Source: Rapana venosa (lineage: Eukaryota > Mollusca > Gastropoda > Neogastropoda > Muricidae). Taken from it: a DNA stretch of 64,000 nt. Positions 49,201 to 54,862 of this stretch are shown here, in pieces. Every line of letters begins with the position of its first letter. Position 1 is the stretch's first letter. The DNA is taken from the NCBI GenBank assembly GCA_028751875.1, contig CM054158.1, forward strand, positions 53,111,706 through 53,175,705, written 5' to 3'. The notes below the pieces were generated by a model that had not been told where the DNA came from, searched no databases, and worked only from the letters and a program-made list of their open reading frames with translations. The translations under genes were made by a program, and so were the position numbers.

Positions 49201-52184
49201 GTGGATTGGGCACATCCTCCGAAGAGACCCACAGTCAATCACAAGAACAGCATTGCACTGGACCCCAGAAGGAAGGAGAAAGAAAGGAAGACCAAAAGCA
49301 ACGTGGAGGAGGACTGTAGAAAGTGAGATGAAGGCCATGCAGCACTCTTGGGGATCAGTGACTAGGTTGGCCCAGGATAGGCAGGAGTGGAAGCACTTTG
49401 TTGCTGCCCTACACACCACTGGGTGTAATGGTTAATGATGATGCTGCTGCTGTTGTGACAGGCCCTGCTTTACAGCTGTTGATGCCCCTGTAAAAGGTGA
49501 CGCGCTGAATGTGCGGAGAGGGACAGCTTGTTGTCAGCCACTGACACAGGTGTTGGACTGTCAGGCCTCGTACAGACAGGTTGCAGACTAGCCGGCTGCC
49601 AACTGACATCTTTTTTTCTCATCCACACCCTTCAGTACTGAGTCACCTATCAACAAGGTGTCACACTCTTCTGGAATTGATTTTTGTTGGAGGACGTTTA
49701 GGGGACTGGAAAGGGGGGTGCTCTCCTGGTGAATTTGTGAATGGGAAATGGAGTGTGTGTTTGGGTGAGGGCGGAAGATGTGGATGTGTATGATGCAATG
49801 TGTTTGTGAGGAGAGGCTAGTTTGCTTGTGTGTTTGTGTGAAGTTGGTGAATTGTGTCGTTTGTTTGTTTTGTGTGTGTGTACAGAGTGTGAAGGAAGTG
49901 TCAGTCATGTTCTGTCAGTTAAAAGAGCTATCTGTTGGATGTGTTATATTGTATTCCACTTGTGTGTGGCTGTTTGTGAGTGGTTCAGTGTCGGTGTCAG
50001 TCTGACTGCTGGAGTGATGTGTGTGTCTGGTTGTGCTGAGTGTTTGTATCTGTTTCTTGGTAGTATTGTTGATGTTGTGTTGACGTCTCTGAATGACTGT
50101 ATTTTTTGAGCAGATTTCTTTCAAATGATGTGACTGGTTTTTTGGCTGTTTTGGAGTTCTGTCTGTTTGTGTGATGCGTCTCTTTCCATTATCTTTATAG
50201 GGGCTTTTAAAACTCTTATTTCAGAGTCAGAGATGATCTGGCTGTTGAGTTTTGTCTGTTGAGGTATTTGTGATATTTGAGTTTTGAGTGTGTTGATTCT
50301 TTATGCATGTTGGAGATAGTGAGATTGGCTGCAAGGAGTTGTTTGTGGAGCATCGTTATGTTGCTACGTTTGTCAGTTGAAGAAGAGTGTGTGGTTTCTG
50401 GCATGGAGCATTGTGGTGTCTTTGGTTGTTAGAGAGGTTTGGGAGTGGAGAGTGGGTTGCTGGGAGATGGGAGTGGGGGAGGGGGGTGAGATTGATGATC
50501 ACATGGGGAACAGAGGGGGAGGGGAGGAGAGGCTGAGTAGTACCTGGTCTGCTGAAGAAAAGGGGTGGCAGGGGAGAGTGGCGGTGTTACGTTTTCTTCC
50601 TCTGGTGGAAAGGCACTGCTTGAAGGAGGGGGGTTGGGAATAGTGAGAGGTCAGGAGGGAGGGTGGGAGGTGATGGTAACATCGTGGTAGGGGTAGGAGG
50701 TGTTGCATGGGAACAGGGGGTGAAGACTTGGGGGTGCAGGGGGGTATGGAGTGGGGTGAAGTGGAAAGGGAGGGTGGCAAGTGAAGAGAGGGAGGAGATA
50801 GGGCATCACTGCTGTGCTAACATCTTTTTCTTAACATTAAGGTGATGTTAGTTGGTTTTGTGTGGATGGTGAGATAGGATGTGGTGTGAGTAGTGTGTGT
50901 AGTGTGTGTGTGTTTTGTGCGTGCATGAGTGAGAGAGAGTGTGTGTGTGTATGTTTGTATGTATGTTTGTGTGGTACGTTGTGTCAAGTACATGAACAGG
51001 GACATGTACAATGTTTTAAACACAATAGGCTCCCTGACGTCTGAATATTCTTACATTAAGTGTTATTAGATGTGTGTGTGTGTGTGCGCGGGGGTGCACA
51101 CCTCTGTGTGTGTGTGTGTGTGTCTGTGTGCTAATGGAGTAGTGTATTTTTATTATGTGTGTTGGTGGGGGTTTTTGTTTTGTGTTGTGTGTGTGTACAT
51201 GCACATGTACATGAACATGGACATGTACAAATCTTTTAAGTCCTTCGGATGAGACTATAAATCAAGGCCCCGTGTTCGAACGCATGCAGAACATCTTATG
51301 CACACGTTAAATCCTGTTCCGCTTTTCTGAAGAGTAGGCCATCGTGTGCTGGTGGAAACAGATGACAAAATTGACAAAACTGCATGCACACGGGGACAGG
51401 ATGTAAAAAAGCACACGAGTGTTTATTCTATTATCCTTGATATAAAAGAATAAATAAATAAATAAACACAATAGGCTCCCCGATGTCTGAATGTGGCTAG
51501 CCTTCATGGTGGGCAAAAACTGTCGCATACGCAAAATCTCACCACTGGTGAACCTCAGAGCTCTAGCCAAGGAACAAACCCCAGCCCCCCCCTCCTTCCC
51601 AACCCCCCCCCCCCCCCCCCCCCTCCCAATAACCCCCCAAACCCCACACCACATACTGCTTTTCATTTTCTTCTTCTTCCTTTTTTGTCATGTTTCTCCC
51701 AGAGGAGGTTTGACACTGATGAGCCTTCTCCATCTCTCTCTGTCTTGAGCTTCCTCCTTATTTATGCCCCTTTCTCTAAAATCATTGGTTTTTTTTTTTT
51801 TGCTTGTAAGTTAAAAAACCAACAACAACACTTTAAGCTCCTGCCTATCCAAAAAAGCCAATGTTCCCGTAAAGTTAAACACATGTTAAAAAAAAGAAAA
51901 ATCCATTGTGGGCAAGACATGTCTCCTACATATTTTCAGTAAACTGATCGCTGTGAGAGAGGATTGGACTTCGATCATTCAACGTGTGTGTGTGTGTGTG
52001 GTGTGTGTGTGTGTGGGGGGTGTGGTGTGGTGATGGTGGGGGTGTGGTGTGTGGTGTGTGTGTGGGGTGTGTGGTGGTGTGGTGGTGGTGTGGTGGTGGT
52101 GTGTGTGTGTGTGTGGGGGGGGTGGTGTGTGTGGTGGTGGGGGTGTGTGTGGTGTGTGTGGGGTATTGTGTTGTGTGTTGGTGT

Positions 52185-52217
<33 letters not shown>

Positions 52218-52811
52218 TTTGTGTGTGTGTTGTTGTGTGTGTGTGTGTGTGTGTGTGTGGTTGTGTTGTTGTGTGTGGTGTTTGTGGTTGGTGTTTGTGT
52301 GTTGTTTTTGTGTTGTGTTATGTGTCTGTCACGTGTTTGTGTATGTGTCTGTGCGCAATCTGTACCCAAACACTCAATGCTTCACATTCTACTTACAAAC
52401 AATAACTCCAAGCTCATAAATGTCATCCAAAAGTAAACTTCCTGAGAAACTTACACAGGTTAATCAAGAAATTCCCAACCAAGCCAGATACCATTTCCTA
52501 TACATTGTCACCGATTAAACTGACAACAACAAAAAAATTACCTGCACTTTCAGAGGCTCAGAAAATGGAAGGGGTATGGGGTGGTGGTGGTGGTGGGGGA
52601 GGAGGGGTGGGGTTTTTGGGAAGAGGGGGGGGGGGGGGGGGGGTGGGCTGGCTTTTTTTCTTTTATCCTTTTTTAAAAAAAAAATTAAGTGTCAGTATGT
52701 TTTGGTTGTTATTTTCTAACAAGCACACGTACTTACCCATAACGACTGAAGGATGGGTGCCAGCTGTGATCGGCGTCTGCATGCTGATGATAAAACCGAG
52801 CGTGGCAACAT
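20180..52811 (-). CDS. Phosphonopyruvate decarboxylase, ten exons, probably mitochondrial
   Basis: The enzyme converts phosphonopyruvate to phosphonoacetaldehyde and CO2, using thiamine diphosphate and Mg. It drives the unfavourable PEP mutase step in phosphonate synthesis. Exons (high to low): 52811-52737, 38512-38386, 37355-37225, 33605-33446, 32591-32536, 31754-31648, 29613-29503, 26273-26169, 22254-22050, 20358-20180. All junctions are GT..AG and all phases match. Once the missing base in exon 8 is allowed for, the product is 418 residues; bacterial homologues are somewhat shorter because they lack the N-terminal extension. Residues 1-51 have no acidic residue and many Arg, like a mitochondrial presequence. 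Motifs: GVPDSLLK (60-67), the cofactor-activating Glu88 in [23 protein letters not shown] (139-153), [11 protein letters not shown] (267-277), the metal/diphosphate motif GDG (297-299) with NN (325-326), DSVGGQPT (330-337) and [10 protein letters not shown] (392-401). Sulfopyruvate decarboxylase is a related alternative but fits less well. The mitochondrial location is inference. Confidence 0.92.
20440..20800 (-). mobile_element. Full-length SINE, family B
   Basis: The head is near 20795 (CTACAGCTGACTGGTCAAGA) and the B box is GGGTTCAAATCCC. It ends near GAGCTGTAACCAAGG. It lies in intron 9, just upstream (gene sense) of exon 10. The head is partly duplicated at 20800-20835. Confidence 0.8.
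20975..21320 (-). repeat. Dispersed repeat family G (SINE-like)
   Basis: From TTTATACCACTTTAAGACAC through CAAGAGCAGCGCCACC to GTTTTGGGTCCAAACCCCCG. The GGGxTCxAACCCC block near the end may be a B box read on the minus strand. Other copies: 12820-13120 (reverse), 24655-24740, 25240-25400, 32985-33175 and 63680-64000. Confidence 0.7.
21555..22049. repeat. SINE B fragment and A/C low-complexity sequence in intron 9
   Basis: 21555-21660 is the family B tail in reverse (TGACTAGAGCTCGAGATTAC). 21725-22040 is A- and C-rich, and ends with CCCCCCC runs close to the exon 9 donor. Confidence 0.7.
22050..22254 (-). CDS. Decarboxylase exon 9: thiamine diphosphate/Mg binding core
   Basis: Residues 292-359. 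It contains [18 protein letters not shown], then [16 protein letters not shown] and [14 protein letters not shown] (297-299) followed 25 residues later by NN (325-326) is the classic thiamine-diphosphate motif. The acceptor is CTGACAG then GTGTTTGC. Two donors overlap: GTCAGT after GAT (22053) looks stronger, but only GTAGTC four bases further (22049) keeps the frame into exon 10. GC content is visibly higher than in the flanking introns. Confidence 0.95.
22255..23355. repeat. Intron 8 minisatellite built from the exon 9 acceptor
   Basis: About 1.1 kb of tandem units starts at the exon 9 acceptor. Up to 23060 the unit is ACCTGTCACAATACAGCCAA and variants (20-30 bases, partly higher order with GTACAGCAGAT). 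From about 23061 to 23340 the unit is a regular 20-mer, GCAGGAGCAAACACCTGTAC or close. GAGCAAACACCTGT also spans the exon 9 acceptor at 22246-22259. Confidence 0.95.
23397..23845 (+). mobile_element. Full-length SINE, family C
   Basis: The head is GGGTGGCAGGATGGTTAAAA with GAGTTCAATTCCCAGC as B box. The middle is ACTGAATGTCAACGTCCTTT, then the family A-like body (GAGTAGATCATTGTGTGCC), and then a family B-like tail (ATTGGTGAACCTTAGAGCTC). It is the clearest mosaic copy. It lies in intron 8. Confidence 0.83.
23893..24590 (+). mobile_element. SINE family B interrupted by other repeats
   Basis: The head GGGGCGCTATGGCCAAGTGG and B box GGGTTCGAATCTC are clear. At 24095-24245 there is an A/T and TAA microsatellite plus a LINE-3'-end motif (TATATAGCGCTGGATCTTGT). 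At 24327-24500 a family E block intervenes. The B tail resumes at 24525 (TATCTCGCCATTGGTCAACC). Confidence 0.7.
24930..25230 (+). mobile_element. Composite: LINE 3' terminus joined to SINE family A body
   Basis: TGAGTGCAAGCGCTTCGATT and the ATT repeat (25000-25020) come from the LINE 3' end. At 25018 the sequence changes directly to the family A body (ATAAACTGAGGCCCC) and ends in AATAAATAAATAAATAAA. Confidence 0.7.
25400..25770 (-). mobile_element. Full-length SINE, family A
   Basis: The head on the minus strand is GAGATGGGATAGCGTAGTGG with B box GGGTTCGATTCCC. The tail runs into TATTTTATTTA-type A/T sequence at 25385-25440. It lies in intron 8. Confidence 0.83.
26169..26273 (-). CDS. Decarboxylase exon 8, with an apparent one-base deletion
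   Basis: The exon encodes [20 protein letters not shown], then SCIA, in one frame. The next frame continues with [11 protein letters not shown], which is what the family needs. The shift is explained by one missing base where two G (26201-26202) stand in place of three on the plus strand. As written, the exon would read out of frame and lose the cofactor motif in exon 9. The acceptor (GATTGCAG) and donor (AGCAG then GTCAGC) are intact. A sequencing or assembly error, or an allele-specific mutation, is more likely than an old pseudogene, because all other exons are clean. Confidence 0.9.
26284..29045. repeat. Intron 7 minisatellite, 2.8 kb
   Basis: Three blocks: 26284-26745 (units with CATAGAGCATGCGCACACTG and TGTGTGTTTA), 26745-26990 (ATTCACATAGACAACAAAAT) and 27000-29045 (about fifty units of GTACTCACATACAGAACACA plus GTGTATTCACACAAAACAGA, 39-47 bases). 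The array starts within about ten bases of the exon 8 acceptor. Long open frames across it are by-products of the repeat. Confidence 0.97.
29047..29275 (+). mobile_element. SINE family A, 5'-truncated
   Basis: It starts at CATCCTTCGGATGAGACT and runs to the AATAAATAAATAAATA tail. It begins exactly where the 26.3-29.0 kb minisatellite ends. Confidence 0.8.
29503..29613 (-). CDS. Decarboxylase exon 7
   Basis: Residues 220-255: [16 protein letters not shown], then [18 protein letters not shown]. The stretch [13 protein letters not shown] is the start of the cofactor-binding domain in phosphonopyruvate decarboxylases. The acceptor is TGTGTAG and the donor ACAG then GTAAGA. It ends in phase 2. 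Confidence 0.93.
29726..30065 (-). mobile_element. Full-length SINE, family A
   Basis: On the minus strand the head reads GACGGGATAGCCTAGTGGTC with a B box GGGTCCGATTCCC. The tail is CCTCGATATAAAAGAATAAA. It lies in intron 6, about 110 bases upstream (gene sense) of exon 7. Confidence 0.85.
30340..30475 (-). mobile_element. LINE 3' end (CR1/L2-like), minus strand
   Basis: Read on the minus strand it holds the same block as 11035-11125, including TTTCAAATCCAGCCTCAAGA and the stop. It lies in intron 6 of the decarboxylase. Confidence 0.65.
30500..31620 (+). repeat. SINE A tail amplified as a tandem array in intron 6
   Basis: A family A body (30500-30640) leads into about nine head-to-tail copies of its 3' end: CCACATACACACGGGGACTG, ATTATTT, A-run, AAGCCCTTATTCCATTATCC and CACAATAAAAGAATAACAAC. 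Period is about 100-118 bases. It ends about 30 bases from the exon 6 donor. Confidence 0.92.
31648..31754 (-). CDS. Decarboxylase exon 6
   Basis: Residues 184-218: [20 protein letters not shown], then [10 protein letters not shown] and TPEPP. It matches the family's helix and the strand FALLVKxxTF before the interdomain loop. The acceptor is CCTGCAG and the donor CA then GTAAGA. It ends in phase 2. Confidence 0.9.
31755..31929. other. Intron 5 sequence upstream of exon 6, nothing recognised
   Basis: Contains GCAGGCAGTCAGGCAGTCAG next to the exon 6 acceptor. No repeat family or ORF stands out. Confidence 0.5.
31930..32490. repeat. Degenerate minisatellite in intron 5
   Basis: Variants of ATCTGATCTCxTATAxAAAG and GAAAATCTGATCTCC recur about ten times at 40-60-base spacing. 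It ends about 45 bases before the exon 5 donor. It is much more diverged than the arrays in introns 6-8. Confidence 0.55.
32536..32591 (-). CDS. Decarboxylase exon 5 (56 nt)
   Basis: This short exon encodes residues 166-183 ([18 protein letters not shown]), the linker from the N-terminal domain. The acceptor is TTTTTAACAG and the donor AGAAG then GTGAG. The phases (1 in, 0 out) match both neighbours exactly, and the sequence fits the family where a variable acidic/lysine linker is expected. Confidence 0.85.
32985..33175 (-). repeat. Dispersed repeat family G, 3' half
   Basis: TTGCACATGGGACCTCGGTT to CTCTACACCACCGATCCTC. It includes AGACTAGCACCCAGACCACC and GGGGGAAAAGTTCCAGGC. Confidence 0.65.
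33185..33415 (-). repeat. Dispersed repeat family D, minus strand
   Basis: Read in reverse it contains GCTGGGTCTGACTTGGTCAG and GCCTTCTTGGTCCATTCTCC. It lies immediately downstream of exon 4 in the decarboxylase; about 30 bases separate it from the donor. Confidence 0.75.
33446..33605 (-). CDS. Decarboxylase exon 4
   Basis: Residues 112-164: [14 protein letters not shown], then [15 protein letters not shown] and [11 protein letters not shown]. This is the most family-specific block of the N-terminal half. The acceptor is GTCACAG and the donor CTAG then GTAAGT, close to consensus. It ends in phase 1. Confidence 0.95.
33985..34180 (+). repeat. Dispersed repeat family E
   Basis: CACAGCTGTCAGTCAGTGTC, then CAGCTGGTGCTGACTACAGC and ACTTGGACTTGGTAAAAGG. 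Other copies are at 24327-24500 and 36465-36715 (this one interrupted by a TATATAGCGCTGAATCTTGT block). The function is unknown. Confidence 0.65.
34294..34602. repeat. CT-rich minisatellite in intron 3
   Basis: CTCTCTCTCCCTCTCTGTGT and CTGTCTCTCCAT recur with a period of about 54 bases. The apparent open frames in it are by-products. Confidence 0.9.
34731..35066 (+). mobile_element. Full-length SINE, family A
   Basis: The tRNA-like head is GGGATAGCCTGGTGGTTACA (A box) and GGGTTCGATTCTC (B box). The body is CTGGAGTTAAAATCAGTGCC, then GTCCTTCGGATGAGACT, GCACGCAGAACATCTTGCGC and GAGTAGGCCATTGTGTGCC. The tail is TTCCATTATCCTCGAAACAA. This is the most complete plus-strand copy in intron 3. Confidence 0.85.
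35445..35735 (+). repeat. Unassigned dispersed-repeat-like block in intron 3
   Basis: It contains CACCCAGCTTTAAATGGGTA, then AAAGCAGCGAGGGAGAGGAG and GGACACCTTTACCTT. It appears once here, but its style (short hairpin-like motifs ending at a SINE border) suggests a repeat. Confidence 0.4.
35735..36115 (-). mobile_element. Full-length SINE, family B
   Basis: The head on the minus strand is GACGCTAACCTATACCCGGG, diverged. The B box is GGGTTCGAATCTTGG. The tail is TGAACCTTGGAACTCTAGCC. It lies in intron 3. Confidence 0.78.
36125..36445 (+). repeat. Dispersed repeat family D
   Basis: CCCATGGGGATCCCAAGGGG to GTGTGAGCATTTGATCGATG. The GGGTGTGCTGGGCCCCAACT core is diverged. Confidence 0.78.
36716..37215. 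repeat. TCCA/TTCC tandem array beside exon 3
   Basis: Five hundred bases of CCATCCATCC, CTTCCTTCC and CCTCCC on the plus strand, with a higher-order repeat of about 110 bases (ATCATCCACCCTCCCTCC occurs at about 36930 and 37010). The array stops about ten bases from the exon 3 donor. The transcript carries the GGATGG strand. Confidence 0.95.
37225..37355 (-). CDS. Decarboxylase exon 3: catalytic glutamate
   Basis: Residues 69-111, FCAYVTQTV through GMVYLQ. It contains [10 protein letters not shown]; Glu88 corresponds to the glutamate that activates the aminopyrimidine of thiamine diphosphate in this superfamily. The acceptor is CCCTCCAG and the donor CTGCAG then GTGAGG. A TCCA-type tandem array begins within about ten bases of the donor on the intron side. 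Confidence 0.93.
37440..37640. repeat. AAC/A-rich low-complexity sequence in intron 2
   Basis: AACAACAACAAAAAACCAAA-like sequence between exon 3 and a SINE tail. Confidence 0.7.
37640..37965 (+). mobile_element. SINE A tail (minus) abutting SINE C (plus)
   Basis: 37660-37775 is a family A tail on the minus strand (CCAGGATAATGGATTAAGCA in plus reading). At 37780 it changes to the family C head (CACCTGCCCAACAAGTAAAC) and runs to the body at about 37950. The two halves share the TTTTGTATATTTTGTCACC junction. Confidence 0.65.
38386..38512 (-). CDS. Decarboxylase exon 2: start of the catalytic domain
   Basis: The exon encodes [13 protein letters not shown], the likely presequence cleavage region, then FYQAV and [14 protein letters not shown]. 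The last is the conserved N-terminal substrate-end motif of phosphonopyruvate decarboxylases. The acceptor is a TG-repeat tract ending TGTGCAG and the donor is AAAG then GTGAAG. It ends in phase 1; the split codon gives Asp68. The CA microsatellite at 38516-38528 serves directly as the polypyrimidine-like tract of the acceptor. Confidence 0.9.
38600..38895 (-). mobile_element. LINE reverse transcriptase C-terminal fragment
   Basis: The minus strand encodes [20 protein letters not shown], then [15 protein letters not shown] and [15 protein letters not shown]. The block [12 protein letters not shown] is the end of an RTE-type reverse transcriptase ORF. It lies in intron 1 of the decarboxylase, in the same orientation, close to exon 2. 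Confidence 0.8.
39220..39452 (-). mobile_element. SINE family A, 5'-truncated
   Basis: On the minus strand it runs from TCCTTCAGATGAGACTATAA to TATCCTCGATATAAAAGAAG. A TG microsatellite replaces the head. Confidence 0.8.
39825..40050 (+). repeat. Duplicated G-rich block
   Basis: ACTTCTCATGTCACACGACT and ACTTCTCAGGTCACACGACT, each followed by TTTTAGAGA and GGTGGGG tracts, lie about 85 bases apart. The G tracts (39900-40045) could form quadruplexes. Confidence 0.7.
40050..40980 (+). mobile_element. Cluster of SINE family A copies and tails
   Basis: One copy with a head (GGGATAGCCTAGTGGTTGGA) runs 40050-40320. Tails follow at 40510-40680, 40735-40790 and 40805-40975, each ending in CCTxxAATATAAAAGAATAAAT-type sequence. 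CA microsatellites separate them. The set lies in intron 1 of the decarboxylase. Confidence 0.75.
41000..42300. repeat. Microsatellite-rich stretch in intron 1, no gene
   Basis: TG at 41245-41320, CT at 41520-41690, AT at 41750-41815, CAT at 41915-41965 and 42165-42195, C run at 42097-42117. A family A tail follows at 42270-42405. Confidence 0.85.
42440..42735 (+). mobile_element. LINE 3' end (CR1/L2-like)
   Basis: It has the same 3' module as 10975-11312: ATTTCAAACCTAAGATTTTC, then a TG tract, TGTGTAAGAATGAGTTGAGTG and an ATT repeat at 42707-42737. Confidence 0.75.
42736..44330. repeat. CA and CT microsatellites in intron 1, no gene
   Basis: 42903-43350 and 43950-44075 are CA-type. 43625-43735 is CT-type. 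44178-44245 matches 62625-62690 (GTACTTGATxTGTTTGTTxT and CCAAATCACA), probably a LINE 3' motif. Confidence 0.85.
44338..45297 (+). mobile_element. LINE ORF2 fragment with RNase H domain, split by a SINE
   Basis: The first part encodes [19 protein letters not shown] and [16 protein letters not shown], then after a frameshift [12 protein letters not shown] and [20 protein letters not shown]. These are the RNase H active-site blocks: TAELIAI with its Glu, TDS with its Asp, and HCGIxGNEKAD. The C-terminal part resumes at about 45056: [10 protein letters not shown], then [16 protein letters not shown], a Cys/His knuckle typical of I-like LINEs. A TGA at 44799 replaces an expected Trp codon. A SINE on the opposite strand fills 44827-45052. 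Confidence 0.85.
44827..45052 (-). mobile_element. SINE family A tail inserted in the RNase H LINE
   Basis: It has the family A 3' module: from TCCTTCaGATGAGACTATAAACC on the minus strand to the ATCCTCGATATAAAAGAAT tail. It is 5'-truncated and lacks the tRNA-like head. It splits the LINE reading frame. Confidence 0.8.
45298..46299. repeat. CA and AT microsatellites, no gene
   Basis: CA-type 45440-45710, AT 45955-46010 and 46160-46225, GA 46235-46270. TATCACCTTGAGTGAACAGA near 45750 also occurs near 38245 in related form. Confidence 0.85.
46300..46490 (+). mobile_element. LINE 3' end (CR1/L2-like), truncated
   Basis: It begins at TCTAAATCCGGCCTCAAGAC, the Lys-Ser-Gly-Leu-Lys-Thr coding block, and stops at ATAAACTATTAAGTG. 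The ATT tail is missing; an oppositely oriented endonuclease fragment follows at once. Confidence 0.7.
46500..46925 (-). mobile_element. LINE ORF2 endonuclease (APE-type) fragment
   Basis: The minus strand encodes [40 protein letters not shown] and [11 protein letters not shown], then [11 protein letters not shown]. These are the N-terminal blocks of an apurinic-type endonuclease, with LNIN and the catalytic-Glu block CLAESRLSP. The open frame continues to 46337 but leaves the family near 46500, where a LINE 3' end in the other orientation (46300-46480) abuts it. Upstream sequence to about 47050 also has an open frame starting [10 protein letters not shown] in another frame, possibly the end of ORF1 or the 5' end of this element. 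Confidence 0.8.
47051..48535. other. No gene recognised; CA tract and G run
   Basis: 47051-47330 may be the 5' part of the LINE at 46500. 47330-48000 is A/T-rich. A G run is at 48007-48024 and CA-type repeats at 48155-48390. Confidence 0.5.
48536..50840 (-). pseudogene. Broken SGNH-hydrolase-like ORF, probably from a LINE ORF1
   Basis: Read on the minus strand: a Ser/Pro-rich and Thr-rich N-terminal part (about 50780-49700), then [32 protein letters not shown] and [10 protein letters not shown], and after an inserted LINE (48965-49440) [13 protein letters not shown], then [20 protein letters not shown] near the start and DxxHPSxxG near the end are the blocks that carry the catalytic Ser and Asp/His of SGNH esterases. 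A homopolymer A run at about 49610-49620 causes a one-base frameshift after VDEKK. Esterase-type ORF1 proteins are known in CR1-like LINEs; no matching ORF2 follows here. The assignment to a LINE is inference. Confidence 0.6.
48965..49440 (+). mobile_element. LINE reverse transcriptase C terminus, frameshifted
   Basis: It encodes [20 protein letters not shown], then after a frameshift near 49080 [31 protein letters not shown] and [18 protein letters not shown]. It is the same family as 2721-3175 in opposite orientation. It ends in a TGATGATGCTGCTG-type tail. It sits inside the SGNH-hydrolase-like ORF on the other strand and separates its two halves. Confidence 0.87.
50841..51235. repeat. TG-type microsatellite
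   Basis: TG tracts at 50885-50975 and 51068-51200 with CATGTACATG motifs. Confidence 0.8.
51236..51462 (+). mobile_element. SINE family A, 5'-truncated
   Basis: AGTCCTTCGGATGAGACTAT to AAAGAATAAATAAATAAATA. A family B fragment follows (51480-51575). Confidence 0.8.
51665..51790 (-). mobile_element. LINE 3' fragment, same family as 18580-18890
   Basis: The block from TTTTTTGTCATGTTTCTCCC to CCCTTTCTCTAAAATCAT closely repeats 18575-18670. It is too short to encode a recognisable domain. Confidence 0.7.
51984..52340. repeat. TG/TGG tandem array upstream of exon 1 donor side
   Basis: About 350 bases of TG, TGG and GGGGTG on the plus strand in intron 1. A G tract at 52624-52643 lies about 95 bases from the exon 1 donor. 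Confidence 0.9.
52737..52811 (-). CDS. Decarboxylase exon 1: start codon and presequence
   Basis: The ATG at 52811-52809 is the first ATG after the predicted transcription start. It opens 25 codons with Arg at 4, 12, 13 and 14 and no acidic residue, ending in a near-perfect donor (ATGG then GTAAGT). It ends in phase 0, as does the start of exon 2, and the joined sequence reads as one basic presequence running into VRAMSS. The exon is linked to the gene by splice phase, the character of the sequence and the promoter, not by homology. The intron to exon 2 is about 14.2 kb. If exon 1 were wrong, the ATG at 38482 in exon 2 would give a 383-residue protein. Confidence 0.75.
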
Positions 52812-52918
52812 GGTCAGCTGTCTGTGAATCCCTCTCTCTCTCTGTCTCTGTCTCTGTATCTCTGTCTCTCTCTGTGTCTGTCTCTGCGTCTCTCCGTCGC
52901 CGGCGCTCCAGACGTGAC

Positions 52919-52955
52919 TGCTTGGATAACTGCCGCACGGGCCTTTTATACCCCC
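52919..52955 (-). promoter_or_regulatory. TATA-box promoter of the decarboxylase gene
   Basis: On the minus strand GGGTATAAAAGGCC holds a consensus TATA box (TATAAAA, 52950-52944). Thirty-one bases downstream is GCAGTCA, close to the TCAGTY initiator, with the start A at 52919. This is the expected TATA-to-start spacing. The implied 5' UTR (52918-52812) has no upstream ATG and is rich in GAGACA repeats. Confidence 0.65.
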
Positions 52956-53039
52956 CCCAGCTGCTGCTTGCCTCTGCTTGTGTCCCCTGAACCAGGCAAC
53001 ACCTGCAAGATTGATTTCCTTTTCAACGGCCAAGTGTGT

Positions 53040-54030
<991 letters not shown>

Positions 54031-54039
54031 TTATTTTAT

Positions 54040-54242
54040 TTATTTATTTTACGGGTTTAAACATGTGCGCAAGATGTTCTGCGTGTGTTCGCACATGGGA
54101 CCTCAGGTTTTAGACTCATCCGAAGGACTTTTGGAGTGAGTGGAGTCTGCACTGATGTTAATGCCAGAGAAAAAATCCTCTTGAACAAGATTCAAATCCG
54201 GGTCAGCAGATCATGAATGCATCACTCTAACCACCAGGCTAT
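54040..54242 (-). mobile_element. SINE family A with head, tail missing
   Basis: On the minus strand it starts CATAGCCTGGTGGTTAGAG, with CCGGATTTGAATC as B box, and stops after AACATCTTGCGCACATGTTT. An A/T stretch (54025-54050) takes the place of the tail. Confidence 0.7.
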
Positions 54243-54539
54243 GTGTGTGTGTATGTCTGTGTGTGCATGTGTGTGTGCATGCATGTGTGTGTGTGTGTGT
54301 GGGTATGCATGCTTGTGTGTGTGTGTGCATGCATGCTTGTATCTTTGATATAAACACTCAGCAACAAAGAGAATAAAGGTATTTCTTGTATATATGTTCT
54401 CCTACTGCCATCAACTGACACAAAATCACACCTTGACCCCCAAGCCATGACAAACACAATCACTGAGTTGAAAGGCTGGGGACAATCCTTCACTTTTCGT
54501 GACTGAAGTAAGAAAGAACTACGCTACACTACACAGGGA

Positions 54540-54862
54540 CGGGATAGCAGCCTAGTGGTTAGAACATTGCCCTCGCAATCTGACGACCCGGATTTGAATC
54601 CCGTTCAAGGGGATATTTTCCCCTGGAGTTAACATCAGTGCAGACTCCACTCTCCCCAAAAGTCCTTCAGATGAGACTCTAAACCCGTGGCTCCGTGTGC
54701 GAACGCACGCAGAACATCTGCTGCTTGGAAGAGTAGGCCAGTGTGTGTAGGTGGGAACAGATGACAAAATTTACAAAACTGCATACGTACAGGGACTGGG
54801 TGTGAAAAAGCACATGAGTGCTTATTCCATTATCCTCAAAATAAAAGAATAAATAAATAAAT
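54540..54862 (+). mobile_element. Full-length SINE, family A
   Basis: The head is GGGATAGCAGCCTAGTGG with GGATTTGAATCCC as B box. The body and the ATAAATAAATAAATA tail are complete apart from a small deletion near 54718. Confidence 0.83.
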
